From NCBI GenBank assembly GCA_003243445.1, contig QFQQ01000043.1:1-64000 (forward strand): 64,000 nucleotides of DNA, given 5' to 3'. Shown one piece after another: positions 8,219 to 17,025 of this stretch. A program made the position numbers and the translations under genes. Within the stretch, counting starts at the first letter, position 1, and every line of letters begins with the position of its first letter. Under the pieces are notes generated by a model. That model saw only the letters and a program-made list of their open reading frames with translations. It made no database searches and had not been told where the DNA came from. Source of the DNA: Citrobacter freundii (GTDB lineage Bacteria > Bacteroidota > Bacteroidia > Chitinophagales > Chitinophagaceae).

Positions 8219-8799
8219 TGCGGATTAATTTAAAAACTTAATACAAACCGGCGAGAGGTAAGTGGCCGGGTTCGTTTGCGTCTTCTGAAATGTGTTACAG
8301 AAGCTTTACCCCTCTTTTCAAATATAACTTGGAATCATCATCACTTCCTAAAGTTACTTATTAACAAATGTGAATACAAAATGGTTTTGTTAAATGTATT
8401 TTATGTAATGATGGATGATCAGGGATCAGGATGCAAAAACAGGACCGAAACTTTTTTTTATGAGGCCGCCGAAAGTAGATAGGATGTCGGGCACCGCAAC
8501 GGCGAGTGTTATGCGTAATCAGTAGACTATGGCTGTCCGGTAAAAACGGCGATAGGCCAAACACTGATCTGTTTTTAAGGAGAAAGCCGCTCAGTTGGAC
8601 TCTTTTGCAGAGCAGCCCCTTGTGAAAGGCATTATTGTGCTGACAGTGCCTGGTGTATTCATGATTTGTAGCAGCCTATTGGGAAGATGCTTTCAAAGGC
8701 CATAGATCGCGCCTTCCTCACCCACAATTTTAATTGTGGGTGAGGAGTGACCATGCGTAACCTTCACCGCTGTAGCGTTCATTCCATGTCGGGCAAAAA
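8219..8799. other. Intergenic region without a convincing gene
   Basis: About 580 bp between phoH and the TonB-dependent receptor. Short open frames exist but have no start context or recognisable product. The only clear structure is the G-family element at 8636-8745. Confidence 0.5.
8636..8745 (-). repeat. G-family dispersed repeat, copy 1
   Basis: Positions 8716-8745 form a palindrome (14-bp arms CCTCACCCACAATT around TT). The adjoining 8636-8715, read on the minus strand, matches 15660-15735 on the plus strand closely (GGAAGGCGCGATCTATGGCC, then GCATCTTCCCAA). This is therefore a dispersed repeat of about 110 bp in inverted orientation relative to copy 2. Confidence 0.85.
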
Positions 8800-11319
8800 C
8801 TACCACCTCGCCACGATCTTAAAATTCACCAGCCTTGGTGTGAGCCTCTGCGGCATCGCATAAGTAGTATTCGAAAAATCCTTCACCAGCAGATAAGAAA
8901 TGGTATTGTCGCGATCTATCAGGTTAAATACTTCAAAGCTGGCCCAGATATTTTCAAAGCCCATGAACGGGCTATGGCTTCTTCGGCGGCTTCTGTCGGC
9001 ATCAAGCAATAACGCGCTGAACCCGATATCCGCTCTTATGTAGGCGGGTATCTCCAATGCACTCCGGTATTGAACGCTGCCGGGAATACTGTAAGGCAGA
9101 TTCGTTCCATACAACAGGTTCAGGTACATTTTGAAGTTCTTGTTCGTGGCAAGATAGTCCTGGAAGAACATGCCAAAAGTGATCCTTCTGTCCGTCGGTC
9201 TTCTTACCCAACCTTTCTCAACAGTTACACTATCGATCGGCCGATGCTGATCGTCGAGTGTATATTTTTTGTAGGTATCACCAATGATATTTTCTTTTGT
9301 GTTCATGAGGCCGATACTGATCCAGCTTTCCGCATCTTTTACCAGTTCACCGTATAAACGCATTTCAATTCCCGCAGCATAAGCCTTCGCATTGTTTTCC
9401 CCGAAATAGCGGATGCGCACATTATCCATATCATAAGGCACTACATCTGTCATGTGCTTATAATACGCTTCAGTTGTCCAGCGCATCGGGCGGCCGAAGC
9501 CGGTAAAATTGTAATCAAATCCCAACACCCCCTGCCAGCTTTTCTGTGCTTTCAGATCAGTATTAATGCTGCCGTCATAGCGGCGCAATTCCCGGTAGAA
9601 CGGAGGCTGATGATACGCACCCGCTGCCAGGCGGAAAATAAAATCGCGCTTCCAGTTTGGCTTCCAGCTGGCACCTATTCTTGGAGAGATCAGTAATTCC
9701 TTATTGAGCGAATTATAATTGAACCGTACACCTGCGGTCAGTGTATATGTATTGAGCGAGTCGCCAAGCAACAAATTATCCTGGATATACCCGGAGAACT
9801 TGTTGATATCAAGATCAGCCACTGATTTGACCGATCTGCTCAACTGCAGCTGTGATGGATTCAGCGGCAACGAATAACCCGCAGAGTCCTGGTACTCCCA
9901 TTCATTCAGTTTATCATTGATCAGTGTTTTATCAAAACCTGCTCCCCATTGGAAGGCATGTTTTCCCTGGTCAAAATTTCCTTTATGTGAAAAATTCCAG
10001 TTTGTAATGTTCAGTTTGTTTCTTGAATAGTTTTGAAACACGCCGGCGCCAAGCGGGTTGATGATCATGCCAAAACTTGGTTGTGTCTGATCAAAATCCC
10101 GGTCGCCAAAAAGATATGCTCCGGTGATGTCTACATTTTCCTGTTCGTCATTTTCAAATCTTGATGCCAGCCATTTGAGTTTTAATTGACGGTTCACCTG
10201 GTTGGTGAATGCAATGCCGAGCATATTGGTTTGATACTGGTCTTTCTCCTGGCCTTCGAAGTAAATATCTAGGCCGAGATTTGCCGTGAAATAAGGAGAG
10301 AAAACCGAGCTGGTGAGTTGGGAGAATTCAGGCTTGAGGGAAAACTTTGTCTGTGATAACGTGCCGAATAATTCTGCCTGCCAGCGATTGCTGAGTTGAT
10401 ATTGGAACATGGCCTGAACATCTGAAGAAGCCGGAACATAATTCCCCGTCGTTTCCTGCCGGCTCAGCAGGTTACGGTTGCTTCTGTTCCGCGCCCCGAT
10501 CAGGTAGCTGAATCGTTCATCTTTGCTGGCACCTTCGAGATGTAATCCCTGTTCCAGCAGACCTACATAGGCAGAACCGCCAAAGCGTTTGGGTTTTTTG
10601 TATTGAATATCGAGCACACTGCTCATCTTGTCGCCATACTTTGCCTGGAAACCGCCGGTATAAAAACTGATATTGCGTACAAGTTCAGGATTAATAAAAC
10701 TCAACCCTTCCTGCTGTCCGTTCCTGACCAGGTAAGGACGGAATACTTCGAAGTCATTTACATAGATCAGGTTCTCATCAAAGCTGCCGCCACGTACGGA
10801 ATACTGGGAGGTCAATTCATTATTGGAACCGACAAATACTTTCAGCAGGCTTTCAACACCTGTCGTCACGGAGGGAAGATTGATGATCGTTTTTGGATTC
10901 GGACGGATCAGGCCTGCTTCGCGGCGATCCCGTTGGTCGGTCACTATCACTTCCTGAAGAACGCTGGTCAGCTTTTCCAAACGGATGATCACATACTCTT
11001 CCTCATTTTCATTCAATAGAAAATTCTTTTGTTCATTACGGTGACCGGTATAAGTAAATAACAGTGCAAAAGCACGCTCTGCCGGAACTTTGATCCGGAA
11101 ATAGCCAGTGTCGTTTGTGGTGATGCCGGTCTGATTGCCCAGTTGTGTGACAGATACGCCCGCCAGATGATTCTCCTGTTCATCAATCACTTTACCAGAT
11201 ACAAATGCGAATTTCTTCTGGGAAAAGCAGATCAATGACGCGATAAAGAACACTGCGGTGAGCAGGACCTTCCTGTTATTGAACCTCGTTTTATGGTAGG
11301 AAGAAAAACGGGCAGTCAT
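8800..11319 (-). CDS. TonB-dependent outer membrane receptor
   Basis: An 839-aa outer membrane protein. It has a signal peptide (to about residue 34), a carboxypeptidase-like regulatory beta-sandwich (about 38-115, VSGKVIDEQENHLAGVSV...GYFRIKVPA), a plug domain (about 125-235, QYSVRGGSFDENLIYVND) and a long beta-barrel ending in an aromatic-rich strand (NFKIVARW). The substrate cannot be told. No SusD partner lies next to it, so it is not a typical SusC. It follows rpe by 35 bp and is probably co-transcribed with it. Confidence 0.92.
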   Translation of the reverse strand: MTARFSSYHKTRFNNRKVLLTAVFFIASLICFSQKKFAFVSGKVIDEQENHLAGVSVTQLGNQTGITTNDTGYFRIKVPAERAFALLFTYTGHRNEQKNFLLNENEEEYVIIRLEKLTSVLQEVIVTDQRDRREAGLIRPNPKTIINLPSVTTGVESLLKVFVGSNNELTSQYSVRGGSFDENLIYVNDFEVFRPYLVRNGQQEGLSFINPELVRNISFYTGGFQAKYGDKMSSVLDIQYKKPKRFGGSAYVGLLEQGLHLEGASKDERFSYLIGARNRSNRNLLSRQETTGNYVPASSDVQAMFQYQLSNRWQAELFGTLSQTKFSLKPEFSQLTSSVFSPYFTANLGLDIYFEGQEKDQYQTNMLGIAFTNQVNRQLKLKWLASRFENDEQENVDITGAYLFGDRDFDQTQPSFGMIINPLGAGVFQNYSRNKLNITNWNFSHKGNFDQGKHAFQWGAGFDKTLINDKLNEWEYQDSAGYSLPLNPSQLQLSRSVKSVADLDINKFSGYIQDNLLLGDSLNTYTLTAGVRFNYNSLNKELLISPRIGASWKPNWKRDFIFRLAAGAYHQPPFYRELRRYDGSINTDLKAQKSWQGVLGFDYNFTGFGRPMRWTTEAYYKHMTDVVPYDMDNVRIRYFGENNAKAYAAGIEMRLYGELVKDAESWISIGLMNTKENIIGDTYKKYTLDDQHRPIDSVTVEKGWVRRPTDRRITFGMFFQDYLATNKNFKMYLNLLYGTNLPYSIPGSVQYRSALEIPAYIRADIGFSALLLDADRSRRRSHSPFMGFENIWASFEVFNLIDRDNTISYLLVKDFSNTTYAMPQRLTPRLVNFKIVARW

Positions 11320-11354
11320 TTTATTGTTTTCAGTAGTCGTGGTTGGTTTTCGCC

Positions 11355-12002
11355 TTACATTGCTTTCAGCTTTGCAATCGTAGCTTTGGGATCTTTCGAT
11401 TTGAAGACTGTGCTTCCCGCCACCAATGCGTCTGCACCGGCAGCGATTATGGAAGCTCCATTTTCTTCGGTAACGCCGCCGTCTATCTCAATCAGCGTTG
11501 ACAGTTTCTTTTCATTGATCATTCTTCGTAGTTGTCGGATCTTCTCCAGTGTATGCGGAATAAAATGCTGTCCGCCAAAACCCGGGTTCACGCTCATGAG
11601 CAATACCACATCAACGTCCTGGATGATATCTGCAAGATCAGCGACAGGAGTGTGCGGATTCACCGCAACGCCTGTTTTCATACCAAGCGATTTGATCTGT
11701 TGCAGATTACGATGCAGGTGGGGGCAGGCTTCTATATGAACGGACAGGATATCTGCGCCGGCATTTTTGAATTGTTCTGCATATGTACCGGGTTCGAGGA
11801 TCATGAGATGAACATCGCAAACTTTTTTGGTGGTCTTGCGGATAAATTCAATGATCATCGGGCCATAACTGATATTGGGAACAAAGCGGCCGTCCATTAC
11901 ATCAAGATGAAACCAGTCTGCCTCACTTTCATCCAGCATTTTACATTCTTCTTCCAGTTTCAGGAAATTGGCAGCAAGCAGAGACGGAGCAACAATAGCC
12001 AT
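11355..12002 (-). CDS. rpe: Ribulose-phosphate 3-epimerase
   Basis: A 215-aa TIM-barrel enzyme that interconverts ribulose-5-phosphate and xylulose-5-phosphate in the pentose phosphate pathway. Metal ligands are seen in H32-L-D34 (WFHLDVMDGRFVPN), H65 (CDVHLM) and the IEIDGGV strand. The phosphate-binding MSVNPGFGGQ loop and the C-terminal AGSTVF motif are present. Length is typical. It is upstream of, and close to, the TonB-dependent receptor gene. Confidence 0.96.
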   Translation of the reverse strand: MAIVAPSLLAANFLKLEEECKMLDESEADWFHLDVMDGRFVPNISYGPMIIEFIRKTTKKVCDVHLMILEPGTYAEQFKNAGADILSVHIEACPHLHRNLQQIKSLGMKTGVAVNPHTPVADLADIIQDVDVVLLMSVNPGFGGQHFIPHTLEKIRQLRRMINEKKLSTLIEIDGGVTEENGASIIAAGADALVAGSTVFKSKDPKATIAKLKAM

Positions 12003-12055
12003 GGTATGGTTTTAATGGATAAGTTATCTGTTATAAATATACGGCAAATGAGAGA

Positions 12056-12081
12056 AGTCAAAAGTCAAAAGTAAAAAGTAA
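12056..12081. repeat. A-family repeat, single arm
   Basis: A short A-rich arm (AGTCAAAAGTCAAAAGTA units) lies between the TPR lipoprotein and rpe. No opposite arm is found nearby. Confidence 0.6.
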
Positions 12082-12109
12082 GAAACGTTCACATATACGG
12101 CTGCAGATC

Positions 12110-13108
12110 TTAGGATTTGATTTTTTCTGCAGCCTCTTTCGCTTCAATAAATGATTTATCGAGCGAATACGCTTTTTCATAACTGAGTTTCGCATCGGCT
12201 TTTTGTCCCAGGATCTCCTGGCACTGGCCGATCCAGTACCATGTATCAGGAAAAGCGCTGTCCACACTCATGGCTATTCGCAATACCTGCAGGGCATCGT
12301 TCGTCTTTTTCTGATCGATCAGGATCTTTGCTTTTTCGATGTACGCATTCATATAATGGTAACTGCGTTTGATCGTCATATCAAAGAAGCGAAGTGCATT
12401 CGCCTGATCGCCGGTATTGGCATAGTAGAGGCCTTTTACATATAACGGGCCGGCATTTTCTTCCAGTTTGTCTTTTGCGAGCATCGTATCCGCCAGCGTC
12501 AGCGCTTTGGGGTTTTTTGCGGCAGCATATTGATAAATGAGTTTGTTTGTAAACTGCAGGTTGTCCGGCACGAGTTTATGTACCTTTTCAAGCACGGCAA
12601 TCGTTCCCAGCGTATCATTTTTCTTTTCCAGCAATTCTGCTTTCAGCGCCAGCGTATTGACCTGGGTGGAATCCGCATACAGGATCTCGTCGCAAACGGC
12701 GATCGCGCGGTCTGTTTGTTGCTGTGCGTCCAGAGAACGGGCCAGAAGGATGCGAAGGAAGATACTTTTGGGAAGGTCTTTCACTGCCCGTTCAAGGAAG
12801 GCACTTGCAGAATCAGGACGCTTTTCCAGCAGTATATTGGCAATGCCGATCGCATAAGGCTCTTCCGAATTCAATGACCAGGCTTTTCTGAAATCCGCCA
12901 GGGCTGGTTCAGGAAGGTTATTCCGGTTCAGCAGGATGGCGCGGTGAAAATACAGCTCGTCACGTTTCGGTTCTTTACGGATACTATCAGTAAGAGAAGT
13001 GTAAGGCGGCTGTGCGAGTATTTCAGCATAAGGAGAATTTTCTCCTTCAGTTCCACAACCAACAAGGAAAACATAAAAGAGCAGGACTACAGTGAAAATT
13101 CTGATCAT
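12110..13108 (-). CDS. TPR-repeat lipoprotein
   Basis: A 332-aa lipoprotein with a signal peptide ending at lipobox LVGC (Cys18). The rest is a chain of tetratricopeptide-like helical pairs (for example RDELYFHRAILLNRNNLPEPALADF, DTWYWIGQCQEILGQKADA), suited to protein-protein binding on the periplasmic side of a membrane. It is 107 bp upstream of rpe and may lead that transcript. Partner unknown. Confidence 0.85.
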   Translation of the reverse strand: MIRIFTVVLLFYVFLVGCGTEGENSPYAEILAQPPYTSLTDSIRKEPKRDELYFHRAILLNRNNLPEPALADFRKAWSLNSEEPYAIGIANILLEKRPDSASAFLERAVKDLPKSIFLRILLARSLDAQQQTDRAIAVCDEILYADSTQVNTLALKAELLEKKNDTLGTIAVLEKVHKLVPDNLQFTNKLIYQYAAAKNPKALTLADTMLAKDKLEENAGPLYVKGLYYANTGDQANALRFFDMTIKRSYHYMNAYIEKAKILIDQKKTNDALQVLRIAMSVDSAFPDTWYWIGQCQEILGQKADAKLSYEKAYSLDKSFIEAKEAAEKIKS

Positions 13109-13171
13109 ATACGGTTACGGTTTGAAGCGTAAAATCGGGTCATTGAATCAGGCGACAATTTTTTACTCTCC

Positions 13172-13232
13172 CTTTCCGTCCTTCCCCGCTTACCGGTTTA
13201 ATTTTTACCGGAAAGCCGGGAAGGACGGGAAG
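13172..13232. repeat. F-family palindrome, copy 2 (imperfect)
   Basis: Arms at about 13172-13197 and 13207-13232 pair imperfectly around a T-rich loop. Core units CTTACCGGT and the A/T loop match the 4823-4901 palindrome, with the loop in the opposite orientation. It lies in the divergent gap between the TPR lipoprotein and the propeller protein. Confidence 0.75.
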
Positions 13233-13351
13233 AAAATAGGCAAAGGAATTATTCATTAATTGTCAGAGGGTTGCCGCCATCTTAACCCCTGACATAGTTT
13301 AATATCAAGATTTGATGACAATTGTCTGACAAATCGAAACGCCGCCAAAAA

Positions 13352-13359
13352 TACCTTTG
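13352..13359 (+). promoter_or_regulatory. Possible -7 promoter box
   Basis: TACCTTTG matches the Bacteroidota TAnnTTTG box, 24 bp ahead of the ATG of the propeller protein. No good -33 TTTG is found at the expected spacing. Confidence 0.4.
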
Positions 13360-13383
13360 CCGGCGCGTATTAAACGAATAAAC

Positions 13384-14478
13384 ATGAAAAAACTTGCTTT
13401 TGCTCTCTTGTCTTTCACTGCTATATTGATCTTATCTCAGGATTCCCAGGCTCAGGCCCCGGCGAAAGTGGCAGATACACTGCACTACCCGGATGAAACA
13501 CATTTCAAAAATATCCAGCAACTCACTTTTGGCGGTGATAATGCCGAGGCGTACTGGAGTTATGACAGCAAATGGCTGGTGTTTCAACGTACCAGTCCAA
13601 AGGACGGTATCCCCTGCGATCAGATCTTTATCGGAAAAGTGCCGCAAAAGCCAGGTGATAAATTCGAATATAAAATGGTGAGCTCAGGAAAAGGACGCAC
13701 TACCTGCGCTTTTTTCACCAAAGACGGGAAGCATATTATCTATGCGTCAACACATCTGGGCGCAGATACATGTCCTCCCACACCTGATCGTGCGAAATAT
13801 GGCAATAAATATATCTGGCCGCTTTACTCCAGCTATGATATTTTCATGGCCGATCTGAACGGAAAGATCGTCAAGCAACTGACCAATTCTGCCGGTTACG
13901 ATGCGGAAGCAACGCTTAGTCCTGATGGGAAAAAGATGATCTATACAAGTGATAAGGATGGCGATATCGAACTTTATATTATGGATCTCGCTACCGGGAA
14001 AGAAAAACGGATCACTAATACGCTCGGTTACGATGGTGGCGCCTGGTTCAGCCCCGATGGCAAAAAGATCATCTGGCGCGCTTCGAGACCAAAAACAGAT
14101 GCAGAAGTAAAGGAGTATAAAGAATTGTTGGCAGAACACCTGGTAGCTCCGACGAACATGGAAGTATGGGTGGCAAATGCCGATGGAAGTTATGCCCGTC
14201 AGGTAACTTCTTATGGCCAGGCTAACTGGGCGCCAAGCTATATGCCGGACAGCAAACGGATCATTTTCGCATCCAATCATGAATACAAAAGGGGATTTCC
14301 ATTCAATCTTTATACGGTGAATGAAGATGGCACTGATCTGAAAAAGATCAGCCGCGATAAAGGATTTGATGCGTTTCCGATGTTCTCGCCGGATGGAAAG
14401 AAGATCGTATTTGCCAGTAACCGTAATAACGGCGGGACGAGGGATACAAATGTATTTATAGCGGATTGGGTTGAATAA
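13384..14478 (+). CDS. Exported TolB-like beta-propeller (PD40) protein
   Basis: A 364-aa periplasmic protein from the ATG at 13384 (MKKLAFALL...). The frame is open nine codons further upstream, but the signal peptide begins here. Cleavage is likely after AQA. The mature protein carries at least four PD40 repeats with the SPDGKKI/IYTSDKDGD pattern seen in TolB and DPP-IV-type propellers, giving a single propeller without a peptidase domain. It probably binds a partner or ligand. No pal or tolA is adjacent, so it should not be called TolB itself. Confidence 0.85.
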   Translation: MKKLAFALLSFTAILILSQDSQAQAPAKVADTLHYPDETHFKNIQQLTFGGDNAEAYWSYDSKWLVFQRTSPKDGIPCDQIFIGKVPQKPGDKFEYKMVSSGKGRTTCAFFTKDGKHIIYASTHLGADTCPPTPDRAKYGNKYIWPLYSSYDIFMADLNGKIVKQLTNSAGYDAEATLSPDGKKMIYTSDKDGDIELYIMDLATGKEKRITNTLGYDGGAWFSPDGKKIIWRASRPKTDAEVKEYKELLAEHLVAPTNMEVWVANADGSYARQVTSYGQANWAPSYMPDSKRIIFASNHEYKRGFPFNLYTVNEDGTDLKKISRDKGFDAFPMFSPDGKKIVFASNRNNGGTRDTNVFIADWVE

Positions 14479-14488
14479 GAGTTTGGTT

Positions 14489-14718
14489 GGCGTAAGGGGG
14501 TCCGCTGATTTCGCAGATTTGTCCTCACCATTAATGAAAATATATTTCTACTGTGGGTCCAAATCTATATCGGATACGCAGATTTCGCAGATTAGTTCCT
14601 GATAACAGAATGTCATCTGCGTGATCCGCGCATACTGACGCGGAAATTTTCGCTTTGTAAAACGATATTTCTATAGCAGGAATGACAGAATCTGCGTAAT
14701 CAGCAGGACCCTTACGCC
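14489..14718. repeat. D-family nested inverted-arm repeat, copy 1
   Basis: Outer arms are 14489-14520 and 14689-14718 (GGCGTAAGGG, then TCC-GCTGATT-CGCAGATT). A second inverted pair of CGCAGATT-type units lies inside (about 14571-14635). The order and spacing resemble the D element at 24.5 kb. It fills most of the 388-bp gap before the next gene. Confidence 0.8.
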
Positions 14719-14866
14719 ATTCGAATTGCCTAAAAGATGCGGGTACATGGTAGTCAGCCGTGGGGGAAAGATTCAGAGGCGGCCCTACGCCGTTCAAACA
14801 GGCTTCACCTGTCACCCATCCCGTTGCTTCATTTTCCCTTACCTTTGACCACGAAAAATTTTTACT

Positions 14867-15337
14867 ATGGCCACCGGAATGCTGCACCTGCACAATCTTC
14901 TTCGCTGGGTTATCCTGATCCTTTTACTGGTATCTATTTTCAAGGCTTATACAGGATGGCAGAAAAAACGTGCATTCACTGATGGCGACAGAAAAGTATG
15001 GTTGTTTACGCTGATCTTTTCGCATGTGAATTTCCTGGTTGGTCTTTATCAGCTGTTATGGGGAAGATTTGGCGCATTGAAAGTGGAATTGCCCGAAGGT
15101 GTAAGCGTAATGCAGGACAAATTCTATCGGTTCTTCTGGGTAGAGCATCCAACATTCATGATCATCTCGATCATCCTTGTTACCGCTGCATATAGAATGG
15201 CAAAGAAACCGATCAGCGATGAACTGAAATTCAAACGTGCGTTCTGGTTATTCATCGTAGCACTACTGATGATACTGGTCGCCATTCCATGGCCATTCAG
15301 GGAAGTTATCGGAAGACCGTTGTTCCCGGGAATGTAA
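14867..15337 (+). CDS. Four-helix membrane protein (cytochrome b-like?)
   Basis: A 156-aa integral membrane protein with four predicted spans: LRWVILILLLVSIFKAY, WLFTLIFSHVNFLVGLYQL, HPTFMIISIILVTAAY and FWLFIVALLMILVAI. His residues lie near the membrane ends of helices 1-3 (MLHLHN, FSHVNF, VEHPTF), which could bind heme or metal. Small proteins of this type in Bacteroidota are sometimes labelled cytochrome b. That label is tentative. It is a single gene with no redox neighbours. Confidence 0.75.
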   Translation: MATGMLHLHNLLRWVILILLLVSIFKAYTGWQKKRAFTDGDRKVWLFTLIFSHVNFLVGLYQLLWGRFGALKVELPEGVSVMQDKFYRFFWVEHPTFMIISIILVTAAYRMAKKPISDELKFKRAFWLFIVALLMILVAIPWPFREVIGRPLFPGM

Positions 15338-15526
15338 TGCAGTCAGAACTTTATCGATGATCTCACATGTAATAAGATGAGATCTGGCGGATTTTTGGCG
15401 AAAGCTGATATGTAGCCGGAGATTGTTGCTGCCCGTACAACTTAATACTTAACAGTCAATACAGGTAATTGAGGCGTTTCGTTTGTGTATTTGAGATGCG
15501 CCTGTCACAAACCACGATTGCACATT

Positions 15527-15735
15527 CCTCACCCACAATTAAAATTGTGGGCTAAACGACCATCCTGAATTTGGGAGAATATTCGAAGTGCGTTGTGATG
15601 AAAATAATGATCTGTTATTTTGAGGCGCAACTAGCCCACAATTTTAATTGTGGGTGAGGAAGGCGCGATCTATGGCCGTTGAACGCATCTTCCCAACAGC
15701 CTGTTACGAATCACGAATATAACAGGCACTATTAG
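15527..15735 (+). repeat. G-family dispersed repeat with 28-bp perfect inverted ends, copy 2
   Basis: Positions 15527-15554 and 15632-15659 are perfect 28-bp reverse complements. Each arm is itself a near-palindrome containing CCCACAATT/AATTGTGGG. The flank 15660-15735 matches copy 1 (minus strand, 8636-8715). There is no coding capacity. The rest of the gap 15338-15816 shows nothing else. Confidence 0.88.
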
Positions 15736-15816
15736 CAGGATATCGTTATTTACAGGCGCTTCCTTTTACATCTCCACAGCCTCTATTCGCGAACATCCGC
15801 GCTCATTCGTGCCCTA

Positions 15817-16311
15817 TTAGCGTCCCCCCAGTTCGATCACCTCACAATCTTTCATGTCTTTTCCATCAATCACCAGCCGGATCAGTGTTCTGGTCTTATG
15901 CCAGCCTTGCTTTCCCGCTGCTCCTGGATTGATATGCAAACATTGGAACTGCTGATCAAACATTACTTTAAGAATATGTGAATGTCCGCTGATAAAAAGC
16001 AATGGGTGATGTTCCTGTAATTGTTTGCGCGTTTCGGGGTTATACTTTGGAGGCGCTCCGCCGATATGCCGCATCATGACCTTAACGGATTCGCAAGTGA
16101 AGACCAATTGTTCCGGATAATGCTGGCGGATATCCTGTCCGTCAATATTGCCATAAACCCCTCTGAATGGTTTGAACTCACGCAATCGTTGCGCCAGCTG
16201 ATCATTCCCAAAGTCACCCGCATGCCAGATCTCGTCACATTTTTCAAAATGGCGGAATACAGCTTCATCGAGGAAGCCGTGCGTATCTGATATCAACCCG
16301 ATCCTTGTCAT
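15817..16311 (-). CDS. YfcE/MJ0936-type metallophosphoesterase
   Basis: A 164-aa cytosolic calcineurin-like phosphoesterase. The metal-binding set is visible in order: D8-T-H10 (ISDTHG), GD in HAGDFGN, GN in YGNIDG, and the C-terminal GHSH and H/N in HINPGAA. The small size and motif order match YfcE-type phosphodiesterases, which act on phosphodiester substrates in vitro with unclear physiological targets. It starts 2 bp after the Nudix gene stop, so the two form an operon. Confidence 0.9.
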   Translation of the reverse strand: MTRIGLISDTHGFLDEAVFRHFEKCDEIWHAGDFGNDQLAQRLREFKPFRGVYGNIDGQDIRQHYPEQLVFTCESVKVMMRHIGGAPPKYNPETRKQLQEHHPLLFISGHSHILKVMFDQQFQCLHINPGAAGKQGWHKTRTLIRLVIDGKDMKDCEVIELGGR

Positions 16312-16313
16312 AG

Positions 16314-16718
16314 TTAATCGATAAGTCCTTCTGTTTTTAATTGTTGCAGGATCAGGATTGCTCCTGGCGCCTGGTGCTGTTGTCGCAGATATTCTTCAAG
16401 CGAAAAATAAGCAAGGCTACCGATCTCTGCCGAAGCAACCGGGTCCGTTTTTTTATTTATAAAGAAACAATCCTGTTCCATAATAATCCCATTCTGTTCG
16501 CCAAATGCCGGCGCGGAAATATGCGTGTGAAATTTCAGCTCAGATGGGCGGATATCTATGCTTAATTCTTCTGCCAGCTCACGGCATAATGCTTGGTCTG
16601 CTGCTTCTCCAACGTCAATTTTTCCTCCAGGCAGATAATAGCACTGTTTGTTATTACTGAATGCCAGCAATAATTTTCTGTCGCGTATGATCAATGCGCC
16701 GGCGGTTCGCAATTGCAT
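16314..16718 (-). CDS. Nudix hydrolase
   Basis: A 134-aa protein from the ATG at 16716-16718 (MQLRTAGALII). A GTG eight codons upstream is possible but less like the family. The Nudix box runs GGKIDVGE, then RELAEEL and SI, with the metal-binding Glu residues intact. Such enzymes hydrolyse nucleoside diphosphates linked to other groups. The substrate is not predictable here. It is first in a two-gene operon with the phosphoesterase. Confidence 0.88.
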   Translation of the reverse strand: MQLRTAGALIIRDRKLLLAFSNNKQCYYLPGGKIDVGEAADQALCRELAEELSIDIRPSELKFHTHISAPAFGEQNGIIMEQDCFFINKKTDPVASAEIGSLAYFSLEEYLRQQHQAPGAILILQQLKTEGLID

Positions 16719-16897
16719 AAACAGATCTTTGATAATGTCCACAAAATACGGAATGATCAGCCTGTCTGTTGCACGGATTTTATTCCCTAACTTTATAGTA
16801 TAACGATCGTATGCCCTTCAAACGAAACTTCACATACTGGATTGATAAACGCAGGTGGAAATATATTTTTCTGCTGGCGACGCTTGAACTGTCAGGA

Positions 16898-16991
16898 AGT
16901 CAAAATTAAAAAGTAAAAATATCAGTCTTCACGAATTCATCAAACATTGCGTTTAGAGCTTTTTTTACTTTTTACTTTTGAATTTTGACTT
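16898..16991. repeat. A-family inverted-arm repeat, copy 4
   Basis: The left arm (16898-16920) has AAAATTAAAAAGTAAAAA units. The complementary right arm (about 16961-16991) follows a loop of about 40 nt. It lies upstream of hmgA. Confidence 0.85.
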
Positions 16992-17025
16992 CAATTATTA
17001 AACAGTCTTCATCAATCCCGAAATT

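Noticed and set aside
8276..8564. Small genes in the phoH-receptor gap
   Set aside because: Overlapping short frames on both strands with no start signals or recognisable sequence.
13384..14478. tolB assignment for the propeller protein
   Set aside because: It has PD40 repeats but no Tol-Pal neighbours and the wrong domain order for TolB.
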